A stretch of 64,000 nt of DNA from VXNE01 sp965205735 (GCA_965205735.1 OZ242179.1:3410001-3474000); one strand, 5' to 3'; shown: positions 26,903-34,902, counted from the stretch's first letter. Numbers and translations are program-made. Notes: generated by a model from the letters alone, not told the origin.

Positions 26903-27116
26903 GTCTCCTGGGGTGTTCGCCAGTCGGTACAGTCCTCGAGCCGTTATAAAAAAATATGGGGGCTCCTCTGTGGAGCCGGTGAGCAAGCCCTATGCTGCCG
27001 CCCGACGTCGGTTCCGGCGTCCGGCTTTATGCTGCGGGACGCCTTGGGCACATACGAATCCCCGACCTGAATCACAACGGTTCAGGCAGTCCAGACAGCG
27101 GCGCACTCGGGAGACC
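26903..27116 (+). ncRNA. ssrS: 6S RNA
   Basis: The non-coding gap between zapA and fau holds sequence resembling gammaproteobacterial 6S RNA. TGGGGTGTTCGCCAGTCGGT, ACAGTCCTCGAGCCG and CTCCTCTGTGGAGCCGGTGA followed by GCAAGCC match the conserved 5' strand and central bubble region. CCTGAATCACAACGGTTCAG forms the 3'-side hairpin. The 5' end (GTCTCCTGGGGTG) can pair with the 3' end (CACTCGGGAGAC) to close the long rod. 6S RNA mimics an open promoter and sequesters sigma-70 RNA polymerase in stationary phase. About 213 nt, a little longer than in E. coli; the ends are estimates. Confidence 0.85.
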
Positions 27117-27244
27117 ACTTCGTCATCGCGGCAAGCGTCCGCAACGATACAGACACACTGTGTGCCGGGCTCGCCCGGAAGTCGCCGGCCGGCGTCACTC
27201 CGGCGAGCAGGCTTCACCGGCGGCATCGCCCGCCGTCGAGCACC

Positions 27245-27805
27245 ATGACGCTGCGCAAAGACATCCGCCAACGTCGCCGCGCGTTGTCCGCTGCCGATCA
27301 GAGGCGTCATGCGCATGACGCGTGCCGGCATCTGTTCACTTCGGCGATCATGTTGCGCGGCCGCGTGGCAGCCTATGCGGCGACGGACGGCGAATTGAAC
27401 CTGTGGCCGTTCATTGCCCGGCATCCCCGGATCGTATTGCCTGTCGTCGAATCGGCGCAGCGCATGACCCTTCGCCGCTACCGTCTGGGGGATCCCGCGC
27501 GCCGCAATCACTTCGGTATAGCGGAACCCGCTGGCGGGCGTTGCGTGCCCGCGATCGCGCTCTCGGTCGTGTTGATGCCGCTCGTTGCCTTCAGCGACGA
27601 AGGTCGGCGGATCGGCATGGGCGGGGGCTTCTACGACCGCTATTTCTCGGCGGCGCAGCGCCCGCTGATGGTCGGCGTCGCGCATGAATTACAACGCCTC
27701 AAACACATCTCGCACCGCGATTGGGACGTGCCCCTGGACGCTGCCGTGACCGAGCGCGGATGGCGTTACTTCACGCCGCGTGGCGCTGGCCTGCGGTTAT
27801 ACTGA
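27245..27805 (+). CDS. 5-formyltetrahydrofolate cyclo-ligase
   Basis: The 186-residue protein converts 5-formyl-THF to 5,10-methenyl-THF with ATP. Motifs are the N-terminal MTLRKDIRQRRRALSAADQ, DGELNLWPF, VLMPLVAFSDEGRRIGMGGG followed by FYDRYF (the conserved substrate/ATP loop) and HELQRLKHISHRDWDVPLD. In gammaproteobacteria it follows 6S RNA and is often cotranscribed with it (ygfA/fau in E. coli), as here. Confidence 0.93.
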   Translation: MTLRKDIRQRRRALSAADQRRHAHDACRHLFTSAIMLRGRVAAYAATDGELNLWPFIARHPRIVLPVVESAQRMTLRRYRLGDPARRNHFGIAEPAGGRCVPAIALSVVLMPLVAFSDEGRRIGMGGGFYDRYFSAAQRPLMVGVAHELQRLKHISHRDWDVPLDAAVTERGWRYFTPRGAGLRLY

Positions 27806-27809
27806 CCGC

Positions 27810-28379
27810 ATGGCAGTTCGCAAGGTCATCCGTCTCGGACACCCGGTGCTGCGCCGACGCGCTCGTCCGTTGCGGAGCGAGGAACTGCGGAGCGATGCCT
27901 TGCACCGACTCGTATCCGACATGATCGACACGTTGCAGGACTATGGCGGAATCGGCTTGGCGGCACCCCAGGTGAACGAAAGCGTGCGACTGGCGGTAGT
28001 CGAGATTCCAGGCGGCCCGACGCGATATGGCCACCTCGATCACATGCCCCTGACCGTATGCGTCAATCCCGAGATTGAGATCGTCGATGGGTCTACGGCC
28101 GGGTACTGGGAAGGCTGCCTGTCCATACCGGGTTTGCGTGGCTTCGTCGAGCGCCCGCAGCACATTCGCGTGCGTTATCTCGACCTGCGGGGCGAGCAGC
28201 GCGAACTCGAAGCCAAGGGATTCCTTGCGACGGTCTTTCAGCACGAATTCGATCACCTTGACGGTCGCCTCTTCGTCGACCGCATTCAGGATCCGACGCA
28301 GCTAGCTTTCGAAGAGGAATTCGCGCGCTACGTGCTGCCCCCGGAAACCGATAGCGAGTCGGCCGACGCGTCCGCCTAG
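27810..28379 (+). CDS. def: Peptide deformylase
   Basis: The 189-residue metalloenzyme removes the formyl group from new proteins. The three signature motifs are present: YGGIGLAAPQV, WEGCLSIPGLRG (Cys metal ligand) and VFQHEFDHLDGRLF (HExxH-type HEFDH). Start is ATG 27810 (MAVRKVIRLGHPVLRR); an upstream in-frame start at 27780 would overlap the cyclo-ligase and lacks similarity. It follows the cyclo-ligase gene by four bases, so the two folate and formyl-related genes probably form an operon. A MITE starts six bases after its stop. Confidence 0.95.
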   Translation: MAVRKVIRLGHPVLRRRARPLRSEELRSDALHRLVSDMIDTLQDYGGIGLAAPQVNESVRLAVVEIPGGPTRYGHLDHMPLTVCVNPEIEIVDGSTAGYWEGCLSIPGLRGFVERPQHIRVRYLDLRGEQRELEAKGFLATVFQHEFDHLDGRLFVDRIQDPTQLAFEEEFARYVLPPETDSESADASA

Positions 28380-28446
28380 CGGCACTAGTGCTCCGTCAAG
28401 CCCAAATCTACGGGTATCTGCGGGTCTTTTTGGCCCCTGATAGTTT

Positions 28447-28486
28447 TCTTGCGAGGGGTGCCCCCTCGCGCTCCCCGGCTGAAGCC
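28447..28486 (-). repeat. CGAGGGG/CCCCTCG palindromic repeat, copy 2
   Basis: Minus-strand copy (plus strand TTCTTGCGAGGGGTGCCCCC then TCGCGCTCCCCGGCTGAAGCC) inside the def-rpiA MITE. It is arranged head to tail with copy 3. Confidence 0.85.
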
Positions 28487-28490
28487 TGTT

Positions 28491-28533
28491 TTCTTGCGAG
28501 GGGTATCCCCTCGCGCTCCCCGGCTGAAGGCTC
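28491..28533 (-). repeat. CGAGGGG/CCCCTCG palindromic repeat, copy 3
   Basis: Minus-strand copy (plus strand TTCTTGCGAGGGGTATCCCC then TCGCGCTCCCCGGCTGAAGG) in tandem with copy 2 inside the MITE. Confidence 0.85.
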
Positions 28534-28631
28534 CGTTGCTCCTCCTTGTGTGGGGCCTACCACACGGCGTCGTCGCTCCTCGCCAGGAACCAAAAATCCC
28601 TCGCAGCTACACTCGCATTTTTAGACTTGAC

Positions 28632-28645
28632 GGAGCACTAGCATG
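28632..28645 (+). promoter_or_regulatory. rpiA ribosome binding site supplied by the MITE terminus
   Basis: GGAG (28632-28635) lies seven bases before the rpiA ATG (28643) and is part of the right terminal inverted repeat of the MITE (GACGGAGCACTAG). The element therefore replaced or recreated the Shine-Dalgarno sequence of rpiA. Confidence 0.7.
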
Positions 28646-29317
28646 GCGCGCGACCAACTCAAACAGGACGCCGCCCGCGCAGCGCTCGAACTCGTCGAAC
28701 CCAAACTCACGCGCGACGCGGTCGTGGGCGTCGGCACGGGATCGACCGTGCGTTTTTTCATCGATGCGTTGGCCGCGTGCGCACACAAGTTCGACGCCGC
28801 CGTATCGAGTTCGGACGCTTCCACCGCGCAATTGCGGGCGCTTGGCGTTTCCGTGATCGACTTGAACGCGGCGCCGTCGGTGGTTGTGTACGTGGACGGC
28901 GCGGACGAAGTGGATTCTTCCAACGCGCTGATCAAGGGCGGCGGGGGAGCGCTCACGCGCGAGAAGATCATCGCGGCGTCGGCGGATGAATTCATTTGCA
29001 TCGTCGACGATGCAAAACTGGTTGATCGGCTGGGACGCTTCCCGCTGCCGGTTGAGGTCCTACCCATGGCGCGGGGCCTCGTCGCGCGCAAGCTGTCGGG
29101 CATGGGCGGCAGGCCGGAATACCGCCAAGGCGTGGTGACCGACAACGGCAACGTCATCCTCGACGTGCGAGACCTGTCCATCGACGACCCGGACGCGCTG
29201 GAGAGCGCCATCAACGACATCGTCGGGGTCGTCGCCAACGGCATCTTCGCCGCGAACCGCCCCGATGTCGTGCTGGTGGCATCCGCCACGGGGGTTGGCC
29301 GGCGAGGCTGTCCGTAG
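28643..29317 (+). CDS. rpiA: Ribose-5-phosphate isomerase A
   Basis: The 224-residue enzyme interconverts ribose-5-phosphate and ribulose-5-phosphate in the pentose phosphate pathway. Motifs are VVGVGTGSTVRFFIDAL, VYVDGADEVDSSNALIKGGG followed by GALTREKI (active-site Asp and the lysine of IKGGGGALTREK), LPVEVLPMA and a C-terminal GVVANGIFAANRPDVVLVAS. The ATG is only two bases from the end of a MITE, which provides the ribosome binding site. In E. coli rpiA is also near ssrS-ygfA. Confidence 0.95.
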   Translation: MARDQLKQDAARAALELVEPKLTRDAVVGVGTGSTVRFFIDALAACAHKFDAAVSSSDASTAQLRALGVSVIDLNAAPSVVVYVDGADEVDSSNALIKGGGGALTREKIIAASADEFICIVDDAKLVDRLGRFPLPVEVLPMARGLVARKLSGMGGRPEYRQGVVTDNGNVILDVRDLSIDDPDALESAINDIVGVVANGIFAANRPDVVLVASATGVGRRGCP

Positions 29318-29417
29318 GCGAGGATTCCCAACCGTCGACCTGGCAGCAACGTTAACGCTGCTTCGAACGACACCAAGCCGGATAATCAGTTCGGCCTGAC
29401 GATAATAGGAAAATCCC

Positions 29418-30770
29418 TTGGATACCGTACAAGTTGAGCCCTTCGCCCGGCTCAGGACGCTGATTGCCGACGATCCCGTGGCGGTCGATGCGTATTTCGC
29501 CACGTTGTCGGGGGCAGAAGTCGTGCGCGCGATGTTCCGCCTCGACGAGGACGAGCGTCAGGCCATCCTGTCGGCGCTGGCGCCGGAGATCGCGGCGGAG
29601 TTCATCGAGGACGTGCCCGACGACGTCGCCGCCGATCTCATCGAGGCATTGCCGGTGCAGGATGCGGCGTCCATCGTGACGGCGTTGCCGAGTCACGAAC
29701 GCGCCGACGTGCTCGCGGAGGTAGACGAGGAGGACCGGCACCGCATCCTCGGTGCGCTGGCGCCGGAGACGGCTGCCGATGCGCGCGAGTTGATGACCTA
29801 TTCCGCAGAGTCCGCGGGTGGTCTGATGGTGCGGAATTTCCTTGCTTTCCCGGCTTCGGCCTCGGCGCGCGAGGTGTTGGAGGATCTGACCTCGGGTGAC
29901 CGCGAGCTTTCTCCCTACCTGGTCAGGTTCGCGTATGTGGTGGATTCCGAAGGCCGCCTGATCGGCGCTGTTCGGACCCGGAGCCTCGTTGGTGCCCCGC
30001 CATCGATGGCCATCAGGGAGTTGATGACGCCCGCGACCGCCATCAACGCCGAGGCGGATCTTGCCACGGTCGATGCGTGCCTGGAGGAGGCCGAGGTCCT
30101 GTCGTTGCCGGTGACAGACGATACCGGGATGCTGCTCGGCGTCGTCGAGCGCGAGCATGTGGACGATGCGCTGGCGGAACGGGCCGCCGAGGACCATCTG
30201 AAGTCCCAGGGCATCGTCGGGGGCGAAGAGTTGCGCAGCATGCCCTTGGGGCTGCGTTCGCGCCGCAGGCTGTCGTGGCTGTCCATCAACATCGTGCTGA
30301 ACATGATTTCGGTGAGCGTGATCGCGGCGTTCGAAGAAACCCTGGCGGCGGTCATTGCCCTGGCCGTATTTCTACCCATCGTCTCCGACATGAGCGGCTG
30401 CTCCGGCAACCAGGCGGTGGCCGTCAGCATGCGCGAACTTTCCCTCGGCGTTGCGAATCCGCGCGATGTCCTGCGCGTCTGGTGGCAGGAGGCCAAGGTC
30501 GGAGTATTGAATGGCCTAGCCCTCGGCGCATTGCTGGGTGTCGGCGCGTGGATGTGGAAAGGCAGCCTTGCCCTGGGTGCCGTGGTGGCGTTCGCGCTGG
30601 CGGTCAATACCATGGTTGCGGTGTCTATTGGCGGTACCGTGCCGCTGTTGCTCAGGCGCTTCGGCGCCGATCCCGCCGTGGCCTCGGGGCCGGTGTTGAC
30701 GACGGTCACCGACATGTGCGGTTTCTTCCTGCTTCTGGGCACGGCGACGCTGGCGATCACCTGGCTTTAG
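29418..30770 (+). CDS. mgtE: MgtE family magnesium transporter
   Basis: The 450-residue protein starts at TTG 29418 (AGGA upstream) and has the MgtE architecture. An N-terminal superhelical domain comes first (LSALAPEIAAEFIEDVPDDV, LVIEALP-like repeats), then a CBS pair (ESAGGLMVRNFLAFPASASA, SMAIRELMTPATAINAEADL) and five C-terminal membrane helices with the pore signature PIVSDMSGCSGNQAVAVSMR. It imports Mg2+ or Co2+ under control of its cytosolic Mg2+-sensing domains. The gene stands alone. Confidence 0.94.
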   Translation: MDTVQVEPFARLRTLIADDPVAVDAYFATLSGAEVVRAMFRLDEDERQAILSALAPEIAAEFIEDVPDDVAADLIEALPVQDAASIVTALPSHERADVLAEVDEEDRHRILGALAPETAADARELMTYSAESAGGLMVRNFLAFPASASAREVLEDLTSGDRELSPYLVRFAYVVDSEGRLIGAVRTRSLVGAPPSMAIRELMTPATAINAEADLATVDACLEEAEVLSLPVTDDTGMLLGVVEREHVDDALAERAAEDHLKSQGIVGGEELRSMPLGLRSRRRLSWLSINIVLNMISVSVIAAFEETLAAVIALAVFLPIVSDMSGCSGNQAVAVSMRELSLGVANPRDVLRVWWQEAKVGVLNGLALGALLGVGAWMWKGSLALGAVVAFALAVNTMVAVSIGGTVPLLLRRFGADPAVASGPVLTTVTDMCGFFLLLGTATLAITWL

Positions 30771-30868
30771 GTCCATTTGCGGGGCGCGAGCGGCCCGGCG
30801 AGGGCGCTTGCGCAAACCTGCCGCTCCTTACATCATGCCTCGCAAAGTTCGAAACTGGAGCAGGTGAC

Positions 30869-32038
30869 ATGACCCTGAGTTCCGTACGCCCGATTGCCAC
30901 GGACTACGGCGAGCACGAAGCGGCTATGGAGGCCTATCGGTCCGCCGGCGAGGCGCGCGCCCGCACGTTGGGCAACCGCGGCCGCATTCGTTTCAACGCC
31001 CACGGATCACTCAGCGAGGACATTCTGGAAGCGTATTGGCGCTGCGGTTTCTACGTCTTCGAGAACGTTCTCCGAGTCGAAGAGCTTCGGGACCTGGAGC
31101 GGGATGTCGACCGCATCATTGATCGGTCCCCCACGGAACCCGGCGGAGAGGTGGACCGGCGCGGGCGCCCGGCGCTGAACGCCGGCCGCGAGATGTTCGG
31201 TTTTTCGCTGGTGAAACCACTGTCCGATCCCGTCGGCGGAACGCAACACAACAAGGGCAGGCATCCCGCGAAGATGATCGAACCGACCCCGTCCGAAGGT
31301 GCGCCGGACTATGTGCTGCAGGTGGTCTCAGGTTCCCTGCAGTATTCCGACGCCTGTCTTCGCGTATACGGACATCCCGATTTGCTTGGCGTTGCGGCCG
31401 CGATCAACGGCGCTGACTTCACGCCTTTCAACGAAGTAATTTTCGTCAAGCAACCGGGACTCGGCGGATCCGTGGCCTGGCATCAGGACGGCACCACGCA
31501 CTGGGATACGCCGATCTTCGACAAGGGTAGCCACGGCTTCAATTTCATGGCGCAGTTGTATGGCTGCAATGCCGCCAACGGACTCTGGATCGTGCCCGGC
31601 TCGCACCTCGCCAGGGCGGACATCAAGGCGATGTGCGATGCGGCGGGTTCGGATCGCTTGCCGGAGGCGGTTCCGCTGCTCTGCGCGCCCGGCGATGTCG
31701 GCATGTGCAATCGCCAAGCCATGCACGGTTCGTTCGCCAACACCAGCGCGGACATGCGCGTCACCATCAACTTTGGTTTCCACCGTCGCAAATCGATACT
31801 CGGCGCGAGAGGCAACGGCATCCACAGCCCGGGCAGCGACAAGATCATCTACGATGCGGACCGCGTCCGCGAACGCTCCCGGATCCTCGGCTACGCCATC
31901 GACGCCCGCCATCAACGGTTCCCGGACGAGGAACCTTTCCGCTATCAACCCCATGCCAGCGAAGGCGCGACGTTTGCGTGGAACGATGCGGCCCGGGAAC
32001 GCATCAAGGACTACAACCTTCTCGATCTCGGGATCTAG
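30869..32038 (+). CDS. Phytanoyl-CoA dioxygenase (PhyH) family protein
   Basis: The 389-residue Fe(II)/2-oxoglutarate-dependent hydroxylase has the metal-binding HxD in VAWHQDGTTHWDTP and a distal His in QAMHGSFANTSADMRVTINF followed by GFHRR, where Arg binds 2-oxoglutarate. The N-terminal SEDILEAYWRCGFYVFENVL is the usual PhyH entry. The substrate is unknown; PhyH enzymes hydroxylate branched fatty acyl-CoAs or diverse small molecules. The stop TAG (32036-32038) is part of the CTAG border of a MITE. A crotonase follows after the MITE. Confidence 0.87.
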   Translation: MTLSSVRPIATDYGEHEAAMEAYRSAGEARARTLGNRGRIRFNAHGSLSEDILEAYWRCGFYVFENVLRVEELRDLERDVDRIIDRSPTEPGGEVDRRGRPALNAGREMFGFSLVKPLSDPVGGTQHNKGRHPAKMIEPTPSEGAPDYVLQVVSGSLQYSDACLRVYGHPDLLGVAAAINGADFTPFNEVIFVKQPGLGGSVAWHQDGTTHWDTPIFDKGSHGFNFMAQLYGCNAANGLWIVPGSHLARADIKAMCDAAGSDRLPEAVPLLCAPGDVGMCNRQAMHGSFANTSADMRVTINFGFHRRKSILGARGNGIHSPGSDKIIYDADRVRERSRILGYAIDARHQRFPDEEPFRYQPHASEGATFAWNDAARERIKDYNLLDLGI

Positions 32039-32264
32039 TGTCGTGTCACGCGCGTTCTGGCGCTTCAGAGTTCGCCATGCGCGTCAATGCAAGGCGTGGT
32101 CCGCAGGGAATCGGAATGCATATTCGCAAGGGCCACAACGCGGCAGTGGCGTGCATGGCTTCCCGAAGGGCGCGCCCCACGGGGCCCGTCGCGTTGCGCC
32201 CCTTGGCAATCTCGCCACAGACCCCGTGGGACGCGCTGAAGCGTCATAACTCGCGTGACACTAG
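32035..32264. mobile_element. MITE family 1, copy 2
   Basis: It has the same left terminus (AGTGTCGTGTCACGCGCGTT) and internal sequence as the 24.6-kb copy but lacks about 40 internal bases. Its right end is shorter by five bases (ending GCGTGACACTAG). CTAG is present at both edges. Its left CTAG overlaps the stop of phyH. After the right edge another TGTCGTAT follows, so CTAGTGTCGT resembles a further left terminus and may be a remnant of another insertion. Confidence 0.87.
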
Positions 32265-32300
32265 TGTCGTATCCGCCGATCCGAGATAAAGGACTATCGA

Positions 32301-33152
32301 ATGACCTACGAGAGCTTCAGCGTCGAGATCGAGGATCGCGTTGCGCACGTCGTGCTGACGCGACCGGAGAAGCGCAACAGCATGAACCCGGCGTTCTGGC
32401 GGGAGTTGCCGGAAATCGTTGCCGATATCGATGGCAACGCCAGGGCGCGCGCCATCGTCATCTCCTCCACCGGGCCGCATTTCTCGTCGGGCATGGACCT
32501 CGCAGCTTTTGGCGGCGACTCGGGCGCGGCAGCGGATGCCGCCGACGCCCGGGCCGCGCGGATTCGCCACGGCGCAAGCTTCTACGACGGCACGTCGCAT
32601 TTGCAACGGAGTTTCAGTTGCCTGGAAGAGTGCCGTATCCCGGTCCTCGCCGCCGTGCAAGGCGGCTGTATCGGCGGCGGCGTGGACATGGTGTCAGCGT
32701 GCGATATGCGCTACGCCACCGAAGACGCTTACTTTACGATCTTCGAAGTCAACATCGGCATGACCGCCGATGTGGGTACCTTCCCGCGGTTGGTCAAGCT
32801 CATACCGGAAGGCATCGTGCGGGAACTCGCATACACCGGAAGACGCATGCCAGCCGCCGAAGCCCGCGATGTCGGCCTCGTCAATCGGGTCTTTCCCGAC
32901 CGGAACGCGTTGCTCGGCGGTGTTTTTGAAGTGGCGCGGGAGATCGCCAGCAAGCCCCCGCTGGCGGTCTACGGCTGCAAGCGGATGATCAACTACGCCC
33001 GCGATCATTCGACGGCGGACGGGCTCGACTACATCGCCATCTGGAACGCGTCGTTCCTGCAGGGCGCGGAGATGCAGGAGGCCATGCTGGCCGCCCGGCA
33101 GAAACGGCCCGGCGAGTTCGTGGATCTGCCGAAGAAGCGTTCGGCCGGTTGA
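32301..33152 (+). CDS. Crotonase / enoyl-CoA hydratase family protein
   Basis: The 283-residue protein has the crotonase fold: VAHVVLTRPEKRNSMNP, the oxyanion-hole segments SSGMDLAAF and VQGGCIGGGVDMVSACDMRY, and the acidic positions in FEVNIGMTADVGTFPRLVKL, as in delta(3,5)-delta(2,4)-dienoyl-CoA isomerase-like enzymes. The role is probably hydration or isomerisation of an unsaturated acyl-CoA. The final codons encode FVDLPKKRSAG; the same peptide is encoded again 1.8 kb downstream. Confidence 0.9.
   Translation: MTYESFSVEIEDRVAHVVLTRPEKRNSMNPAFWRELPEIVADIDGNARARAIVISSTGPHFSSGMDLAAFGGDSGAAADAADARAARIRHGASFYDGTSHLQRSFSCLEECRIPVLAAVQGGCIGGGVDMVSACDMRYATEDAYFTIFEVNIGMTADVGTFPRLVKLIPEGIVRELAYTGRRMPAAEARDVGLVNRVFPDRNALLGGVFEVAREIASKPPLAVYGCKRMINYARDHSTADGLDYIAIWNASFLQGAEMQEAMLAARQKRPGEFVDLPKKRSAG
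33117..33145. repeat. 29-base direct repeat, left copy (crotonase 3' end)
   Basis: TTCGTGGATCTGCCGAAGAA then GCGTTCGGC is identical to 34946-34974. It encodes FVDLPKKRS; the codons after it differ (GCC GGT TGA here) but encode the same AG-stop. Confidence 0.9.
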
Positions 33153-33620
33153 AAACCCTACAACTCGCGTTCGCGGAGGCTATCGGCGTAGTAGACCGCC
33201 CGTTCCGACAGTGGGCGATGGAAGCCATTAGCTGGCTCGTCGACCCTCCGGAATCCGGGCGCGCGGTAGTCCTGCATTTCTCAACTCCGGATCACTCCGA
33301 CTGCGGCTTCGACTTCGCGAGCGTAAACAGCGCGCATCGAAGCGCGTCGCGAGCGTCGCGGGGACCGTAGCTAGGTGACACGGCTTGTCGCATCTGGGTG
33401 CGGTGTCGTCGGCGAAGAACGCGGAGCCGCGTACGATGCACGCGATGTGAGTAGCCGTTCCCGAACCCGGTCGCGCCAGCCACTTTGGTCCCGGTTGGAT
33501 TCACCCCGCCGCCGTCTCCCAACCTCTCCGTCTGCCGCTTGTAAACAAAATATAATTGGCCTATACCTAAAATTTACTTTTCCAAAAGTGACTCTAGGTC
33601 GAACATGCTGACTGATTCCC
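33153..33620. other. 468-base region without a recognisable gene, AT-rich promoter at its right end
   Basis: The left 380 bases hold no frame I recognise. The right end (33540-33605) is strikingly AT-rich, with TATAAT at 33551-33556 and an interrupted inverted repeat ACTTTT-CC-AAAAGT at 33576-33589. It lies just upstream of the short LysR-type HTH gene, a plausible promoter/operator region. Base composition differs from the neighbours, which fits an inserted cassette. Confidence 0.6.
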
Positions 33621-33926
33621 GTGGCCCAACTTCCGCTTGAGTCCCTCCGCTACTTCGAGGCGGCGGCTCGGCACGAGAGCTTTGCCAAGGCGGCGCGGGA
33701 GCTGCGGGTGACGCCGGCGGCGGTGGCGTACCGGGTCAAGATGGTCGAGACGCATATCCGCGCCGAGCTTTTCGACCGGCGGCACCGGGGCGTACGTCTG
33801 AACGACCGGGGCCGCGCGTACCTTGCCGACGTGCAGCGGATTCTTGGAGACCTGCGCGACGCGACGGAACGGCTCCGCGGCGGCGCGCCGGCCGCGCCGG
33901 GAAGCACCGACGCGCGACGGGCGTAG
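33621..33926 (+). CDS. LysR-type HTH domain protein without effector domain (truncated paralogue)
   Basis: The 101-residue protein starts at GTG 33621 and consists only of a GcvA-like LysR DNA-binding domain: LPLESLRYFEAAARHESFAK, AARELRVTPAAVAYRVKMVE, LFDRRHRGVRLNDRGRAYLA, followed by the start of the linker helix and a short Ala/Gly tail. The normal substrate-binding domain of about 200 residues is missing. It closely resembles the N-terminus of the next gene, so a tandem duplication followed by loss of the 3' part is likely. It could still bind DNA and compete with its neighbour. Confidence 0.75.
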   Translation: MAQLPLESLRYFEAAARHESFAKAARELRVTPAAVAYRVKMVETHIRAELFDRRHRGVRLNDRGRAYLADVQRILGDLRDATERLRGGAPAAPGSTDARRA

Positions 33927-33940
33927 GACTGATTCGCTTA

Positions 33941-33976
33941 TGGCATAATGGCGTTATGCCAAACGCTGTTATGCCA
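33941..33976. promoter_or_regulatory. Palindromic operator candidate upstream of the LysR gene
   Basis: TGGCATAA (33941-33948) and TTATGCCA (33954-33961) form a perfect 8-base inverted repeat with a 5-base centre. A third TTATGCCA follows at 33969-33976, 15 bases after the second. The set lies immediately upstream of the ATG at 33982, where an autoregulatory LysR site is expected. Confidence 0.7.
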
Positions 33977-33981
33977 GGACC

Positions 33982-34902
33982 ATGACGGACCTGCCGCCGC
34001 TTGAGTGCCTGCGCTTCTTTGAAGCCGCGGCCCGCCGCGAGAGCTTTCCGCGCGCGGCGGACGAACTCCACGTCACCTCCGCGGCGGTCGCCTATCGGGT
34101 CAAGGTTCTGGAGGAGTATCTCCACGGCGCGCTGTTCGATCGCCGTCCCCGGGGCGTGCGCCTGAACACGCGCGGCAAGGCGTACCTGAAGGATGTCCAG
34201 CGCGTGCTCGGCGACATCCGCGCCGTCACCGAACGGCACCGGGGCCGGGCGTGGTCGCACCGCGTAAGGATCGTCTCGGTCGAGGCGGTGGCCCAGAAAT
34301 GGCTCATGCCGCGGCTGGTACGTTTCCAGGAGACGTGCCCGGGCATCGCGATCGAGCTGGAGACCAACCACCGCCAAGTCGACCCGGAGCGGCTCGACTT
34401 CGACCTCTGGATCGCGTACGCCGGCGAGGCGAAGGCGCCGCGGGCGGCGCCGCCGAGAGTTGACAGCCTGTTCGAGGAGACGCTGTTCGAAGAGACGCTG
34501 CTGCCGGTCTGCAGTCCATCGCTGCTCGAGGCGCACGGTCGGCCGCGCGGGCCGGCCGACCTGCGCGCCTGGCCGCTGCTGTACGACCTTGGATGGGACA
34601 CGGACTGGTCGTACTGGTTCGAGCGCCAGGGCGAGCCGTCGCCGGATCTGTCGCGCGCGTCGGGCTTCCGCCTCTACAGCATGGTGGTGGACGCCGCGGT
34701 CGCCGGCATGGGCGCCGCAGTCGGGCGTCCGAGGCTGATCGCGGCGGAACTGGAGCGGGGCTCGCTGGTCCGGATCTTCGACCGCCAGACCGCCGCGCCC
34801 GCGCGCTGCTGCCTCATCAGCACGGCGTCGTCGCGACGGAACCTCAAGGTCCAGACGTTCCGGGAATGGATACTGCAGGAGGCCGAAGCCGAAGGCCAGT
34901 GA
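33982..34902 (+). CDS. LysR family transcriptional regulator (GcvA-like)
   Basis: The 306-residue regulator has an N-terminal winged helix-turn-helix (LECLRFFEAAARRESFPRAA, DELHVTSAAVAYRVKVLEEY) and a C-terminal LysR substrate-binding domain (VRIVSVEAVAQKWLMPRLVR, VDSLFEETLFEETLLPVCSP, LRAWPLLYDLGW). The overall form is that of GcvA/DsdC-type regulators. Target genes are unknown; the palindromes just upstream suggest autoregulation. With the truncated paralogue before it, it forms a small cassette bounded by copies of the crotonase 3' end. Confidence 0.88.
   Translation: MTDLPPLECLRFFEAAARRESFPRAADELHVTSAAVAYRVKVLEEYLHGALFDRRPRGVRLNTRGKAYLKDVQRVLGDIRAVTERHRGRAWSHRVRIVSVEAVAQKWLMPRLVRFQETCPGIAIELETNHRQVDPERLDFDLWIAYAGEAKAPRAAPPRVDSLFEETLFEETLLPVCSPSLLEAHGRPRGPADLRAWPLLYDLGWDTDWSYWFERQGEPSPDLSRASGFRLYSMVVDAAVAGMGAAVGRPRLIAAELERGSLVRIFDRQTAAPARCCLISTASSRRNLKVQTFREWILQEAEAEGQ

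Larger units (their letters stand above)
28385..28641. mobile_element. MITE family 2 between def and rpiA (CTAG ends)
   Basis: The borders are CTAGTGCTCCGTCAAGCCCA on the left and, reverse complemented, CTAGTGCTCCGTCAAGTCTA on the right. These are terminal inverted repeats differing at two of 20 bases, flanked by CTAG at 28385-28388 and 28638-28641. No transposase is encoded. Inside are two inverted copies of the CGAGGGG/CCCCTCG palindrome (28447-28486 and 28491-28533). The element fills the whole gap between the def stop and the rpiA start. Confidence 0.85.

Noticed and set aside
33149..33370. 73-codon open frame after the crotonase
   Set aside because: TTG start inside the crotonase stop, no ribosome binding site, no recognisable domain.
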